Notes: a model not told the origin generated them from the sequence alone. Counted from the first letter of the stretch, positions 1-13,543 are shown. The stretch is 64,000 nucleotides of DNA from an uncultured Trueperaceae bacterium (GCA_913057685.1 CAJXOA010000002.1:1-64000); one strand, 5' to 3'. Program-made: numbers and translations.

Positions 1-978
1 GACCGACCGTCCGCGCCCGCCGGCGCGGCGGCGGACACTCAGGCGGAGACCCATGCGGACACCCATGCGGACACCCAGGTGGACGCGGTTGCGGACGCGG
101 TGGCGGACGCGTCGGCGGACGCCCCGACGACGGCGGAGGGATCGGGGGCGTACGTCGACCGCGCGGCGCTCGAGGCGGCGTGGGCGCAGGTGCCGCGCGA
201 CGCGACCCGGCCCGGGGCGGCCTGGCGTCGGGCGTTCGCGTTGGCGTCGGCGTGGCCCGACGCCCCGGCGTTCGTCGACGCCGTCGACCTGCCGCGCGCC
301 GTCGGTCGGCTCGAGCGGGGGGAGCTGGACGGAGGGGACGAACGCGAGGAGGGCGCCGAGCGCGGCGCTGCACGGGACGATGCGGCGACGTCCGCCGATG
401 CGGTGGAGTCGCCCGACGCGACGTCGTCGCCCTCCGGCGTGGCGACGGGATCGGTTGCGGCGTCGTCGGAGGCCGTGTTGTCGGAGGCCGTGTCGGTGGA
501 GGGGATGTCGGTGGAGGGGGCGTCGGTGGAGGGGACGGATGCGGAGGGGGCGGAGGCGAAGGGAGCGTCGGGCGGGGTGGTGCCGCACGACCCTGCGGCC
601 GGCGTCGAGGATGCCGACGTGTCGGCCGCGGCGTGGGGCGCGGCGTGGCGGCGGTTGGTGGCGCTCGGCGGGGCGGGGCCCGCCGACCCCGTCGTCCGTT
701 TCGCCACCGACCTCCGTGCGGCCGCGGACGATCCGACCCTGCGCGATGCGGCGTTCGGCGTGCACGTCCACGACGGCGTGACGTGGTTCCGGCGCGAGGG
801 CTTGCGGGGCTGGACGGCGGCGTGGTTGGCGGCGCGCGGCGTGCTGGGCGACCCGCCGGCCGACGCGGCGCGCGTGCGGGCGGCGGTCGAGCGCGCGGAA
901 ACCGCGAGCGGGTACGACTGGGATGCGCTCCTCGCGTGGGCGGAGGCGGTCCGGTCGGGGGACGCACCGTTCACGTGA
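1..978 (+). CDS. alanine-rich hypothetical protein, 5' end outside the window
   Basis: The frame is open from base 1, and the first usable start inside the window is a GTG at 79, so the gene probably begins upstream. I do not recognise the family. Near the start are degenerate Ala-Asp repeats (THAD/ADAVADA type). About residues 120-180 form an acidic low-complexity linker with repeated SVEG/VEGA units. It is flanked by two more ordinary segments, one starting YVDRAALEAAW and a C-terminal one rich in Trp and Arg (residues about 195-299 counted from the GTG). The two flanks have similar composition and may be paired copies of one domain. No membrane segment or catalytic motif is visible. Confidence 0.6.
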   Translation, partial: DRPSAPAGAAADTQAETHADTHADTQVDAVADAVADASADAPTTAEGSGAYVDRAALEAAWAQVPRDATRPGAAWRRAFALASAWPDAPAFVDAVDLPRAVGRLERGELDGGDEREEGAERGAARDDAATSADAVESPDATSSPSGVATGSVAASSEAVLSEAVSVEGMSVEGASVEGTDAEGAEAKGASGGVVPHDPAAGVEDADVSAAAWGAAWRRLVALGGAGPADPVVRFATDLRAAADDPTLRDAAFGVHVHDGVTWFRREGLRGWTAAWLAARGVLGDPPADAARVRAAVERAETASGYDWDALLAWAEAVRSGDAPFT

Positions 979-1011
979 ACGACCCGTCCACGTGACCGCC
1001 CCGTCCACGTG
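971..1011. repeat. three 17-bp tandem repeats, each with a CACGTG palindrome
   Basis: CACGTG occurs at 972-977, 989-994 and 1006-1011, exactly 17 bp apart, inside a unit close to YCACGTGAMCGMCCCGT. The first copy contains the stop codon of the upstream gene. Such phased palindromes can be operator sites. Here they lie between two convergent genes, so a role in termination or simple duplication is equally possible. Confidence 0.6.
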
Positions 1012-1013
1012 AA

Positions 1014-1043
1014 CGCGCGGCGGCCGAAGGCGGCCGCCGCGCG
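1014..1043. terminator. GC-rich hairpin between convergent genes
   Basis: A perfect 13-bp inverted repeat (1014-1026 and 1031-1043) with an AAGG loop lies between the stop of the first gene and the stop of glnA. It has no T-tract. It could act as a bidirectional barrier or a 3' mRNA stabiliser rather than a classical intrinsic terminator. Confidence 0.55.
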
Positions 1044-1064
1044 CGGAGGGTCGTGCCGGGGGGC

Positions 1065-2405
1065 TCAGTACTCGTCGAGGTAGGTTTCGAGCTCCCAGTC
1101 GTGCACTTCGATGCGGTAGTCCTCGTACTCCGCGGTCTTCGCCGCGACGAAGTGGTCGGCGATGTGGTCACCGAGCGCGCCGACCATCGCCTTGTCCTTC
1201 GTGAACGCGGTGACCGCTTCGCGGAGGGTGGGCGGCAGCTCCTTGATCTTGTGCCGGCGCCGCTCGCGGACGCTCATGTCGAAGATGTTGCGCTGGATGG
1301 AGGGCGGCGGCACGAGCTTGCGTTCGATGCCGTCGAGGCCGGCGGCGAGCATCACGGCGAGCGCCAGGTACGGGTTGACGGTCGGGTCCGGCATGCGCAG
1401 TTCGCAGCGGGTGCCGACCCCGCGGCGGGCGGGGATGCGGATCATGGCGCTGCGGTTCGAGGCGGACCAAGCGATGTTCGTCGGCGCCTCGTAGCCGGGG
1501 GTGAGGCGCTTGTAGCTGTTCACGGTCGGGTTGGTGACCGCGACCATGCCGGCGGCGTGGTCGAGGAGGCCGCCGATGAACGACAGCGCCGTGTCGCTGA
1601 GTTGCAGGTCGGCCTTCGGGTCGTAGAAGGCGTTCTTGCCGTTCTTGAACAGCGACAGGTGGGTGTGCATGCCCGAGCCGTTGATGCCCGAGGCGGGCTT
1701 CGGCATGAAGGTCGCGTGGAGGCCGTGGTTGCGGGCGATGCGCTTGACGACGTAGCGGAACGTCGCGATGTTGTCGGCGGTCGTGAGGGCGGGCCCGTAC
1801 TTGAAGTCGATCTCGTGCTGGCCGGGCGCCACCTCGTGGTGGGCGGCCTCGATCTCGAAGCCCATCTCGACGAGCGCGTTCACCATGTCGCGGCGGGCGT
1901 CCTCGCCGCGGTCGACGGGGGCGAGGTCGAAGTACCCGGCGGCGTCGTGCGTGTCGGTCGTCGGGCTTCCGTCGGGGTGCAGCGTGAAGAGGAAGAACTC
2001 CGGTTCGGGGCCGGCGGACAGGTCGTCGAACCCGAGCTTCTTCAGCCGCTCGATCTGCCGCCGGAGGGCGTAGCGGGGGTCGCCCTCGAACGGGGTGTCA
2101 TCGGGGTTGGCGATGTCGCAGATGAGCCGTGCGACCTTCCCGCGGCCGGCGCCCTCGACGAGGTCCGGCATGACGAGGTAGGTGTCGTAGTCGGGCTTGA
2201 GGAGCATGTCCGACTCTTCGATGCGGGTGAAGCCCTCGACCGACGAGCCGTCGAACATCAGTTCCCCGTCGAGCGCCTTCTCGAACTGCGAGGTGGGGAC
2301 CTCGATGTTCTTGTTGTGCCCGAGAATGTCGGTGAACTGCATGCGGAGGAAGGTGACGTTCTCGTCCTTGAGGTTCTTCAGGATCTTCGCGCGGGTCCAT
2401 CCCAT
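1065..2405 (-). CDS. glnA: glutamine synthetase, type I alpha
   Basis: Catalyses ATP-dependent amidation of glutamate to glutamine in the cytoplasm. It has 446 residues, the usual GSI-alpha length. The beta-grasp N-domain contains the [10 protein letters not shown] block. It is followed by the catalytic domain with [10 protein letters not shown], the [10 protein letters not shown] metal/ATP block and the [17 protein letters not shown] segments. Arg61 in GFTRIEESD corresponds to the arginine used for glutamine feedback inhibition in the Bacillus enzyme. The tyrosine adenylylated in GSI-beta enzymes is not seen (NIFDM instead), so control by GlnE is unlikely. An AGGAGG ribosome site lies just before the ATG, and the gene has its own promoter. 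Confidence 0.97.
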   Translation of the reverse strand: MGWTRAKILKNLKDENVTFLRMQFTDILGHNKNIEVPTSQFEKALDGELMFDGSSVEGFTRIEESDMLLKPDYDTYLVMPDLVEGAGRGKVARLICDIANPDDTPFEGDPRYALRRQIERLKKLGFDDLSAGPEPEFFLFTLHPDGSPTTDTHDAAGYFDLAPVDRGEDARRDMVNALVEMGFEIEAAHHEVAPGQHEIDFKYGPALTTADNIATFRYVVKRIARNHGLHATFMPKPASGINGSGMHTHLSLFKNGKNAFYDPKADLQLSDTALSFIGGLLDHAAGMVAVTNPTVNSYKRLTPGYEAPTNIAWSASNRSAMIRIPARRGVGTRCELRMPDPTVNPYLALAVMLAAGLDGIERKLVPPPSIQRNIFDMSVRERRRHKIKELPPTLREAVTAFTKDKAMVGALGDHIADHFVAAKTAEYEDYRIEVHDWELETYLDEY

Positions 2406-2467
2406 GGGGGGCCTCCTCGGTGGGGTCGACCGGGCACCGACCGTTCCGGCGCCGAGCCGTTCCGCGA

Positions 2468-2496
2468 ATCATACGTGCGGACCGTCCCATTTGCAA
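2468..2496 (-). promoter_or_regulatory. sigma70-type promoter of glnA
   Basis: On the minus strand TTGCAA (2491-2496) is separated by 17 bp from TATGAT (2468-2473), close to the vegetative consensus. It leaves a leader of about 55 nt before the glnA ATG. Confidence 0.7.
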
Positions 2497-2516
2497 GCGT
2501 CATCGTGCACGAAGAA

Positions 2517-2540
2517 GGGTCCGAACCTTCGTTCGGACCC
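2517..2540 (-). terminator. hairpin downstream of the reductase gene, upstream of the glnA promoter
   Basis: GGGTCCGAAC and GTTCGGACCC form a perfect 10-bp stem with a 4-nt loop. On the minus strand it is followed by TTCTTCG. It lies 55 nt beyond the reductase stop and 20 bp upstream of the glnA -35 box, so it is either the reductase terminator or a palindromic operator for glnA. Confidence 0.6.
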
Positions 2541-2594
2541 TCGATCTGCGCACGGTGTACCGTCCAACGATGTCAAACGGTCGGGTTTGGGTGT

Positions 2595-3974
2595 TCACGC
2601 ATCCAGTCGAGCCCCGTCGGCGGCGTCCAGCATCGCCTCGCGCGACGTGACCTTCACCCGCGGCCGTCCCGCCGCCTCGCCCGCCGCCCGCTCGACGGCG
2701 TCCAGCGCGTGCCAGGCGTCGGCGTCGAACCAGCGCACGCCGCGCGCGTCCAGCAGCGCCGGGATCGCCGCGTCCGACGGGTCGTCGGGCTCGGGCAGGT
2801 GCGGATCGCCCAACAACGCCTCGACGGTGTGCACCGCATCGGGCTTGTTCGTCCCGATCACCCCGCTCGGGCCGCGCCCGATCCACCCGCAGACGTACAC
2901 GCCCGACACCGGCGTGCCGTCCTCGTGCGTCACCTGATCGCCGTCGCTGGGGATCACGCCCCGCTTCGCGTCGAACGGCACGCCCGGCAGGGGGACGCCG
3001 CGATACCCGACCGACCGCAGCACCAGGTCCGCCCCGAGCGTCTCCTCCTCCCCGGTCGCCACCGCCGCCAGGTAGCCGTCGCGGTCCTCGAGGCGGTTGC
3101 GCCCCACGATCATCTGGTGCACGTGCCCGTCGCGCCCCAGGAGGCGCGTCGGGGAGGCCAGGAAGCGCAGCCGTAGGGTGCGCGGCTTGCCGGCGGGCGG
3201 CGTCGCGGCCGCCTCGCGCAGGAACGCCAGGTTCCGCCCCTGCGCGGCGTCCGCCTCCACCGCCCGCTGCGACGCGGGATCGAGGTCGAGGTCGGCCGGG
3301 TCGACCTCCAGATCCGCGTTCGCGAGCGCCCCGAGCTCCCGGAGCTCCTTCGTCGTCCACTTCGCCTGCGCCGGACCGCGGCGCCCCAGCATCGTGACGG
3401 TCTCGATGCGGCTCTCCGCGAGCGCCTCGAGGGCGTGATCGGCGACGTCGGTCCCGCGCAGTTCGTCCACCGACTTCGCCAACACCCGCGCGACGTCCAC
3501 CGCGACGTTCCCGACCCCGACCACGACCGCGTGCCGGCCCGACAGGTCCGGCGCGAGGTCGGCGTACTCGGGGTGGCCGTTGTACCAGGCGACGAACTCC
3601 GTCGCCGACAGGCTCCCCGCCAGGTCCTCCCCCTCGATGCCCAACGACCGGTCGCTCGACGCCCCGACCGACAGCACGACCGCGTGCGCCCGCGCGCGGA
3701 GCTCGTCGACCGTCACGTCCCGGCCGACGTCGACGTTGCCGAAGAACCGCACCCGCGAGTCGCGCAACGTCGCCTCGAACGTCCGCGTGACCGCCTTGAT
3801 CTTCGCGTGGTCCGGCGCGACGCCGTAGCGCACGAGACCGAACGGGGTCGGGAGTCGATCGAACAGGTCGACGCGGACGTCGTCGCGGGCCTTCAACAGC
3901 GCGTCGGCGGCGAAGAACCCCGACGGGCCGGCCCCGACGATCGCCACGGTCAGGGGGGAGGAGGGGGCGCTCAT
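2595..3974 (-). CDS. FprA-like ferredoxin/adrenodoxin NADP+ reductase
   Basis: A 459-residue FAD- and NADP-binding oxidoreductase of the adrenodoxin reductase/FprA type, which moves electrons between NADPH and ferredoxin. The N-terminus carries the FAD dinucleotide motif GAGPSGFFAADAL (residues 13-25), followed by PFGLVRYGVAPDH, a family hallmark. A second motif, GVGNVAVDVARVL, near residue 150 binds NADPH, and YVCGWIGRGPSGVIGTN near the C-terminus closes the FAD site. The length is normal for the family. It is divergent from lysC and apparently monocistronic. The physiological partner cannot be deduced; the nearby Rrf2/cysteine desulfurase and ETF genes only show that Fe-S and flavin redox chemistry is encoded close by. 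Confidence 0.88.
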   Translation of the reverse strand: MSAPSSPLTVAIVGAGPSGFFAADALLKARDDVRVDLFDRLPTPFGLVRYGVAPDHAKIKAVTRTFEATLRDSRVRFFGNVDVGRDVTVDELRARAHAVVLSVGASSDRSLGIEGEDLAGSLSATEFVAWYNGHPEYADLAPDLSGRHAVVVGVGNVAVDVARVLAKSVDELRGTDVADHALEALAESRIETVTMLGRRGPAQAKWTTKELRELGALANADLEVDPADLDLDPASQRAVEADAAQGRNLAFLREAAATPPAGKPRTLRLRFLASPTRLLGRDGHVHQMIVGRNRLEDRDGYLAAVATGEEETLGADLVLRSVGYRGVPLPGVPFDAKRGVIPSDGDQVTHEDGTPVSGVYVCGWIGRGPSGVIGTNKPDAVHTVEALLGDPHLPEPDDPSDAAIPALLDARGVRWFDADAWHALDAVERAAGEAAGRPRVKVTSREAMLDAADGARLDA

Positions 3975-4101
3975 GACCCCCTTCTACCACGTCCAGCACG
4001 CCGCTTTCGGCGTGGCGCCCCACCGTCGCGACCGCGCCGGTCGCGGGGGCGGTCCGCCCGCCGCCGCCGGCCCGCAGCGCGCACGACGGGCGTCGGCGCG
4101 G

Positions 4102-4107
4102 TACCCT
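4102..4107 (+). promoter_or_regulatory. -10 element for leaderless lysC
   Basis: TACCCT ends 8 nt before the ATG and there is no Shine-Dalgarno sequence, the spacing expected when transcription starts at or next to the start codon. No clear -35 box is visible. Confidence 0.5.
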
Positions 4108-4115
4108 CGCGACCC

Positions 4116-5372
4116 ATGACCGCCTCCGCCCCCACCGCCCCACCCCGCGTCTGGAAGTTCGGCGGCACCAGCGTCGGCGACCTCGACCGCATCCGCAAGG
4201 TCGCCGGTCGCATCGAGCGGGAGGTGGAGGCCGGCGGCCGCGTCGTCGTCACGGTGTCGGCGATGGGCCGCACCACCGACCGCCTGGTCGGCATGGCCCG
4301 CGACCTCGCCGACCGCCCCGACAAACGCGAGCTCGACGCCCTCATGGCGACGGGGGAGACCCAGTCGAGCGCCCTGCTCGCCGTCGCCCTCCGCGCGGCG
4401 GGCGTCCCCGCCCGCTCCCGGAGCGGGGCGCAGGCCGGCTTCCGCGTGAGCGACCTGCACGGCGAAGCGCGCATCACCGAGGTCGACCCGTCGCGCGTCC
4501 TCGCCGACCTCGAGGAGGTCCCCGTCGTCGTCGTCGCCGGCTTCCAGGGCGCCACGCCCACCGGGGACGTCGCCACCCTCGGGCGCGGCGGGTCGGACAC
4601 GACCGCCGTCGCCCTCGCCGCCGCGCTCGGCGCGCCGGTCTGCGAGATCTTCACCGACACCGACGGCGTCTACACCACCGACCCGCACCGCATCCCCCGC
4701 GCCGCGCGCCTCGAGACGATCGATTACGACGAGATGCTCGAACTCGCGCAGCTCGGCGCGAAGGTGCTGCACCCGCGCGCCGTCTGGTACGCGCGGACGT
4801 ACGGCGTCGAGGTGCACGTCCGCAGCAGCTTCACGTACGCCCCCGGCACCCGCGTCACGGCGCACCCCCGCGAGGAGGCCCGCATGATCCGCGAGAACCC
4901 CGTCACCGGCGTCGCGCTCGACGCCCACCACGCCCGCATCGACCTGATCGGTCTGCCCGACGCCCCCGGCGTCGCCGGCCGCCTCTTCGGGGCGCTCGGC
5001 GCGGCCGGCGTCGCGGTCGACATGATCATCCAGGGCGTCCCCGGCGAGAACGCCAGCCGCCAACAGATGGCGTTCACCGTCGACGAGGACGTCGTGCCCG
5101 ACGCGTTGGACGCCGTCCAACCGGTCCTCGACGAGCTCGGAGGCCGGGCCGAAGCCAGCGAGGACGTCGTCAAGCTGTCGATCGTCGGCGTCGCGGTCGG
5201 CTCCACGCCCGGCGTCGCGGGCCGCATGTTCGACGCCGTCGCGTCGGTCGGCGCGAACATCATCATGGTCGCCACCAGCGAAGTGCGGGTCTCCGTCGTC
5301 CTCCCCGCCGAGCACGCCGACGCCGCCCTCGAGGCGGTCCACCGCGCCTTCGGCCTCGACGTGGACGCCTGA
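4116..5372 (+). CDS. lysC: aspartate kinase
   Basis: Phosphorylates aspartate, the first step to lysine, threonine, methionine and diaminopimelate. The 418-residue protein opens with the amino acid kinase domain (KFGGTSVG from residue 14, GRGGSDTTAVALA mid-domain, FTDTDGVYTTDP). It ends with tandem ACT domains (IDLIGLPDAPGVAG and IVGVAVGSTPGVAG) for allosteric control. I chose the ATG at 4116 because the conserved KFGGTS begins 13 residues later, although the frame stays open far upstream. An internal AGGAGG and ATG at 4884 predict a separate C-terminal beta subunit of 162 residues. The next gene follows after 2 nt. Confidence 0.95.
   Translation: MTASAPTAPPRVWKFGGTSVGDLDRIRKVAGRIEREVEAGGRVVVTVSAMGRTTDRLVGMARDLADRPDKRELDALMATGETQSSALLAVALRAAGVPARSRSGAQAGFRVSDLHGEARITEVDPSRVLADLEEVPVVVVAGFQGATPTGDVATLGRGGSDTTAVALAAALGAPVCEIFTDTDGVYTTDPHRIPRAARLETIDYDEMLELAQLGAKVLHPRAVWYARTYGVEVHVRSSFTYAPGTRVTAHPREEARMIRENPVTGVALDAHHARIDLIGLPDAPGVAGRLFGALGAAGVAVDMIIQGVPGENASRQQMAFTVDEDVVPDALDAVQPVLDELGGRAEASEDVVKLSIVGVAVGSTPGVAGRMFDAVASVGANIIMVATSEVRVSVVLPAEHADAALEAVHRAFGLDVDA
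4873..4886 (+). promoter_or_regulatory. internal ribosome site and ATG for the aspartokinase beta subunit
   Basis: AGGAGG at 4873-4878 is followed after 5 nt by an in-frame ATG (4884-4886). Translation would give the regulatory ACT-domain half alone, starting MIRENPVTGV. Alpha2beta2 aspartokinases made from such overlapping starts are known in Bacillus, Corynebacterium and Thermus. Confidence 0.7.
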
Positions 5373-5374
5373 GG

Positions 5375-5671
5375 GTGTACGGCGGCGCCCGCGTCGAGCA
5401 GGTGTTCGTCGGGCGCGAGCAGGGACGCTGGACCGTCCGCCTCGTCCTCGAGGACCCCGCCGGCGCCCGCCGACGCGAGACCCTCCCCACCCCCGCCGAA
5501 CGCCCCGAGGAGGCCCTCGACGTCGCCGCCCGCCACCTGGCGCGACGCGCCGACGTCGACGGCTTCGTCCGCCTCCGCGTGCGCCTCGCGCGCGGAGGCG
5601 ACCTCGAGGACCGTCCCGCCTGGGCCGACCGGCTGCGCGCGGCGTACGCGCGGGAGGTCGACGCCGCCTGA
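5375..5671 (+). CDS. small hypothetical protein
   Basis: A 98-residue soluble protein starting at a GTG two bases after the lysC stop, so it is probably translated by coupling with lysC. I do not recognise the family. It begins MYGGARVEQVFVGREQGRW and reads like a small alpha/beta domain: two beta-rich stretches, then an Arg/Ala-rich helix (PEEALDVAARHLARRA), another strand, and a final helix. There is no signal peptide, membrane segment or cysteine. The reading frame and composition match the neighbouring genes, which supports it being real. Confidence 0.6.
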   Translation: MYGGARVEQVFVGREQGRWTVRLVLEDPAGARRRETLPTPAERPEEALDVAARHLARRADVDGFVRLRVRLARGGDLEDRPAWADRLRAAYAREVDAA

Positions 5672-5687
5672 CCCCCGGCCGGTCTGG

Positions 5688-5713
5688 TACCGTCGCGCCA
5701 CACGAAAGGGAGG
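5688..5713 (+). promoter_or_regulatory. etfBA -10 box and ribosome site
   Basis: TACCGT (5688-5693) fits a TANNNT -10 box. GGGAGG (5708-5713) lies 6 nt before the etfB ATG, so this transcript has a short normal leader, unlike the leaderless genes nearby. Confidence 0.5.
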
Positions 5714-5719
5714 CCGACC

Positions 5720-6466
5720 ATGAAGATCGTGACCGTGGTGCGTCGCGTGCCGGACGTCGAAGCGCGCGTGGAGGTCGACGGGGGCGACGTCCGCGTCAGC
5801 GGGGCGGCGTGGAGCCTGGACGGCATGGACGAGTACGGCGTCGAGCAGGCGCTCCGCATGCGCGAAGGGGGCCTCGACGCGGAGGTCGTGGCGCTCGCCG
5901 TCGGCCCGGCCGACACCGAGGAGGTCCTGCGGACCGCCCTCGCGATGGGCGCCGACCGCGCGCGGCTCCTCGTCGCCGACGACGCCGACGTCGGCGACGT
6001 CCTGGCCCGCGCGCGACTGCTCGCGGACGCGATTCGCGAGGAGGGCGCCGACCTGGTGTTGACGGGCGGCAAGCAGGCGGACGCCGACAGCGCCGCCCTC
6101 GGGCCCGCCCTCGCCGAGCACCTCGGGTGGCCCCTCGCCGACTGGACGACTCACCTCGAGCTCGACGGCACGCAGGTCCGCGCGGTGCACGACGGCGACG
6201 CCGGCCCGGAGACCCTCGCCTTCGCCCTGCCCGCCGTCGTCACGACGCAGCAGGGCCTGGCGGAACCGCGCTACCCGACGCTGCCGAACATCATGAAGGC
6301 GAAACGCAAACCGCTCGACGTCGCCGACGCTCCCCCCGCCACGCCGGTCACGAACGTCGTCGGTCGCGCCCCGGAGCGGCGCGAGCGGGCCCGCCGCATG
6401 CTCGACGGGTCGCTGGAGGACCAGGCGCGCGAACTCGCCCGCGTGTTGCGGGAGGGCGCGGCGTGA
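5720..6466 (+). CDS. etfB: electron transfer flavoprotein beta subunit
   Basis: Small subunit of the ETF heterodimer, which accepts electrons from acyl-CoA dehydrogenases and related flavoenzymes. The 248-residue protein starts KIVTVVRRVPD, carries the adenine-nucleotide domain with LDGMDEYGVEQALRM and LTGGKQADADSAALGPALAE, and ends with the ETF-beta signature region around QQGLAEPRYPTLPNIMKAK. An ATG with a GGGAGG ribosome site marks the start. It overlaps etfA by 4 bases (GTGA), as expected for a stoichiometric pair. No dehydrogenase or ETF-quinone oxidoreductase lies beside it. Confidence 0.95.
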   Translation: MKIVTVVRRVPDVEARVEVDGGDVRVSGAAWSLDGMDEYGVEQALRMREGGLDAEVVALAVGPADTEEVLRTALAMGADRARLLVADDADVGDVLARARLLADAIREEGADLVLTGGKQADADSAALGPALAEHLGWPLADWTTHLELDGTQVRAVHDGDAGPETLAFALPAVVTTQQGLAEPRYPTLPNIMKAKRKPLDVADAPPATPVTNVVGRAPERRERARRMLDGSLEDQARELARVLREGAA

Positions 6467-7410
6467 GCGGCCCGGTCCTCGTCCTCGTGGCCGGCGACGC
6501 GGGCGCGCCCAGCCGCGCCGCGTTGCAGGCGATCGGCGCCGCCCGCGGGCTCGCCGAGGCGCTCGGCGTTCCGCTCGAGGGGGTCGCCACGGCGGACGTC
6601 GCGGACGCCGCCCGCCGCTACCTCCCGCACGTGCACCGCGTCGAGGCGCCCCCGCACGCCGCGGGGTGGACCGCCGTCCTCGCCGCCGCGCAGGAGGCGC
6701 GCGCGGCGAGCGCCGTCGTGCTGAGCGCCACGCGGAGCGGCGCGGCGGTCGCGCCGCGCGTCGCGGTGCGGACCGGCGGCGCCCTCCTGGAGGACGTCGT
6801 GACCCTCGCGGCGGACGGCGGCGCCGTCGTCGGCGACCGCCTGGCGCACCTGCAACGCGTCCGCGAGACCGTCCGGGCGACCGCCGCCCCGGCGGTCGTC
6901 ACGACGAAGGTCGGGGCGTTCGCGCCGGCCGACCCGGCGGCGGCGGAGGGCGAGGTCGCCGACCTCCCGCTCCCCGCCGACCCCGCCGCGCCGCACGTCA
7001 CGGTGGAACGGACCGACGCCGTCGCGGGCGACCGCGTCCCCCTCGAGGAGGCGCCGGTCGTCGTGACGGGCGGTCGCGGCCTGGGCGGCGCGGAGGCGTT
7101 CGATGCGTGGGTGGTGCCGCTCGCCGACGCGCTCGGGGGGGCGGTCGGCGCGACGCGCGCCGCGGTCGACGCCGGGTGGCGTCCGTACGACGAACAGATC
7201 GGGCAGACGGGGCGGACGGTCGCCCCCGACGTCTACCTGTCGCTCGGGGTGTCCGGCGCGGTGCAGCACCTGTCGGGCATGAACCGCAGCGGCCTGATCG
7301 TGGCGGTCGACCACGATCCCGACGCGCCGATCTTCGCGCACTGCGACGTGGGCGTCGTCGCCGACGCCCACGCGTTCGCGCCGGCGTTGCTCGCGGCGCT
7401 GAAGGACTGA
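6463..7410 (+). CDS. etfA: electron transfer flavoprotein alpha subunit
   Basis: Large, FAD-carrying subunit of ETF. The 315-residue product starts at a GTG overlapping the etfB stop. The N-terminal half is the variable domain. The C-terminal half has the FAD-binding blocks GGRGLGG (about residue 205) and GQTGRTVAPDVYLSLGVSGA with QHLSGM (about residues 247-275), the ETF-alpha signature. It ends with HCDVGVVADAHAFAPALL. It converges on pgk with a 16-bp gap. Confidence 0.95.
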   Translation: MSGPVLVLVAGDAGAPSRAALQAIGAARGLAEALGVPLEGVATADVADAARRYLPHVHRVEAPPHAAGWTAVLAAAQEARAASAVVLSATRSGAAVAPRVAVRTGGALLEDVVTLAADGGAVVGDRLAHLQRVRETVRATAAPAVVTTKVGAFAPADPAAAEGEVADLPLPADPAAPHVTVERTDAVAGDRVPLEEAPVVVTGGRGLGGAEAFDAWVVPLADALGGAVGATRAAVDAGWRPYDEQIGQTGRTVAPDVYLSLGVSGAVQHLSGMNRSGLIVAVDHDPDAPIFAHCDVGVVADAHAFAPALLAALKD

Positions 7411-7426
7411 CGCCCGGGCGGCCGCC

Positions 7427-8608
7427 TCAGGTCCGGCGGAGCACCTCGACGCCGGGCAGCGGTTCGCCCTCGAGGAACGCCAACGACGCGCCCCCGCCGG
7501 TGCTGACGTGGTCGATGGCGTCCGCCACCCCCACGGCGTTCACCGCGGCGACCGAATCGCCGCCGCCGACGACCGTGAAGGCGTCGAGGTCGGCGACGAC
7601 CTGCGCGATCTCGCGGGTGGCGGTATCGAACGGCGGGACCTCGAACACCCCGAGGGGACCGTTCCAGAACACGGTGCGGCTCCCCGCGAGGGCGTCCCGC
7701 CACGCCCGGATGGCGTCCGGTCCGGCGTCGAGGCCCTTGAGGCCGGCCGGAATCGCGTCGGACGGGTGCACCGACACCTCGGCGTCCGCCTCCAGGGCGG
7801 CGGCGCAGCGCGAGTCGTCGGGGAGGTACAGGGTCGTGCCCTGCGCCGCGGCGCGCTCCAGCAGGTCACGCGCGACGTCGTAGCGGTCGGGCTCGACCAG
7901 GCTGTCGCCGACCGCGCCGCCGCGCGCGGCGAGGAAGGTGTACGCCATCGCGCCGCCCACGAACAACCGATCGATGCGCGGCAGCAGGCGTTCGATGACG
8001 CCGATCTTGTCGCTGACCTTGGCGCCGCCCAGGATCACCGAGAACGGCGTGTCCGGCGCGTCCGTCAGGCGGCTCAGGACCGACAGTTCGCGTTCCATGA
8101 GGCGCCCGACCGCGCCGGGCAGGAGCTCCGCGACGCCGTGCGTCGAGGCGTGCGCGCGGTGCGCCGCCCCGAAGGCGTCGTCGACGTACACGCTGGCGTA
8201 CTCCGCGAAGATCCGCGCGAGGCCGGGGTCGTTCCCCTTCTCGCGGTCGTCGAAGCGGGTGTTCTCCAGCAGCGTCACCGAACCGTCGGGCGCGTCGGCG
8301 ACGAAGGCGCGTTGCGCGTCGCTGCCGGGCCCGTCGGTCGGTTGGTAGCGCACGTCCCGCCCGAGGCGCGCGGCGAGCGCGTCGGCGACGGGCGCCAGCC
8401 GGGCGTCGTCGCTGGGGCCCTTGGGGCGCCCCAAGTGGCTGGCGAGCACCAGCGTCGCGCCGGCGTCCAGCAGCTCCCGGAGGGTCGGGAGGGCCGCGTC
8501 GATGCGGGTGGCGTCGGCGACGGCGCCGTCGCGGAGCGGGACGTTGAAGTCGACGCGGACGAAGACGCGGGCGCCGCGGACGTCGAGGTCGTCGAGGGTC
8601 GGGATCAT
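7427..8608 (-). CDS. pgk: phosphoglycerate kinase
   Basis: Transfers phosphate from 1,3-bisphosphoglycerate to ADP in glycolysis. The 393-residue protein shows [11 protein letters not shown] near the N-terminus, the substrate-site block [13 protein letters not shown], the hinge segment, [16 protein letters not shown], and the C-terminal nucleotide motif [16 protein letters not shown] with [14 protein letters not shown] place the start at the ATG (8608), preceded by GGAGGT at proper spacing. An upstream TTG/GTG would add ten residues without homologous character. It lies downstream of gap on the same strand, separated by a strong hairpin. Confidence 0.96.
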   Translation of the reverse strand: MIPTLDDLDVRGARVFVRVDFNVPLRDGAVADATRIDAALPTLRELLDAGATLVLASHLGRPKGPSDDARLAPVADALAARLGRDVRYQPTDGPGSDAQRAFVADAPDGSVTLLENTRFDDREKGNDPGLARIFAEYASVYVDDAFGAAHRAHASTHGVAELLPGAVGRLMERELSVLSRLTDAPDTPFSVILGGAKVSDKIGVIERLLPRIDRLFVGGAMAYTFLAARGGAVGDSLVEPDRYDVARDLLERAAAQGTTLYLPDDSRCAAALEADAEVSVHPSDAIPAGLKGLDAGPDAIRAWRDALAGSRTVFWNGPLGVFEVPPFDTATREIAQVVADLDAFTVVGGGDSVAAVNAVGVADAIDHVSTGGGASLAFLEGEPLPGVEVLRRT

Positions 8609-8624
8609 CGCTACCTCCGAATCG

Positions 8625-8658
8625 CGCGTCGCTCGCACCTGGAGGCGCGAGCGACGCG
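8625..8658 (-). other. intercistronic hairpin between gap and pgk
   Basis: A perfect 12-bp inverted repeat (8625-8636 and 8647-8658) with a 10-nt loop separates gap from pgk. With no T-tract it is more likely an mRNA-processing or stability element, or a partial attenuator, than a full terminator. Confidence 0.55.
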
Positions 8659-8686
8659 ATGCCGTGCGTGGGGGAGAGGCGTGGCC

Positions 8687-13510
<4,824 letters not shown>

Positions 13511-13514
13511 CTGC

Positions 13515-13543
13515 ACGCTAGCAGCCGGTCGGAGACCCGTCAA
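13515..13543 (-). promoter_or_regulatory. ileS T-box transcript promoter
   Basis: On the minus strand TTGACG (13543-13538), 17 bp, TAGCGT (13520-13515). A second -10-like TATACG (13510-13505) is badly spaced for this -35. Divergent from, and interleaved with, the rho promoter. Confidence 0.45.

Noticed and set aside
35-125. Short tandem repeats at the window start looked like a possible repeat array.
   Set aside because: They are in-frame codon repeats of a coding region, without spacers, so not CRISPR.
3997-4014. A 7-bp inverted repeat with a CTTT loop between the divergent reductase and lysC genes.
   Set aside because: Short and GC-rich in a GC-rich genome, at no decisive position relative to either start; not enough to call an operator.
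3435-4115. The lysC frame stays open for 680 bases upstream of the chosen start.
   Set aside because: That stretch is antisense to the reductase gene and has no family character; aspartokinases start just before KFGGTS.
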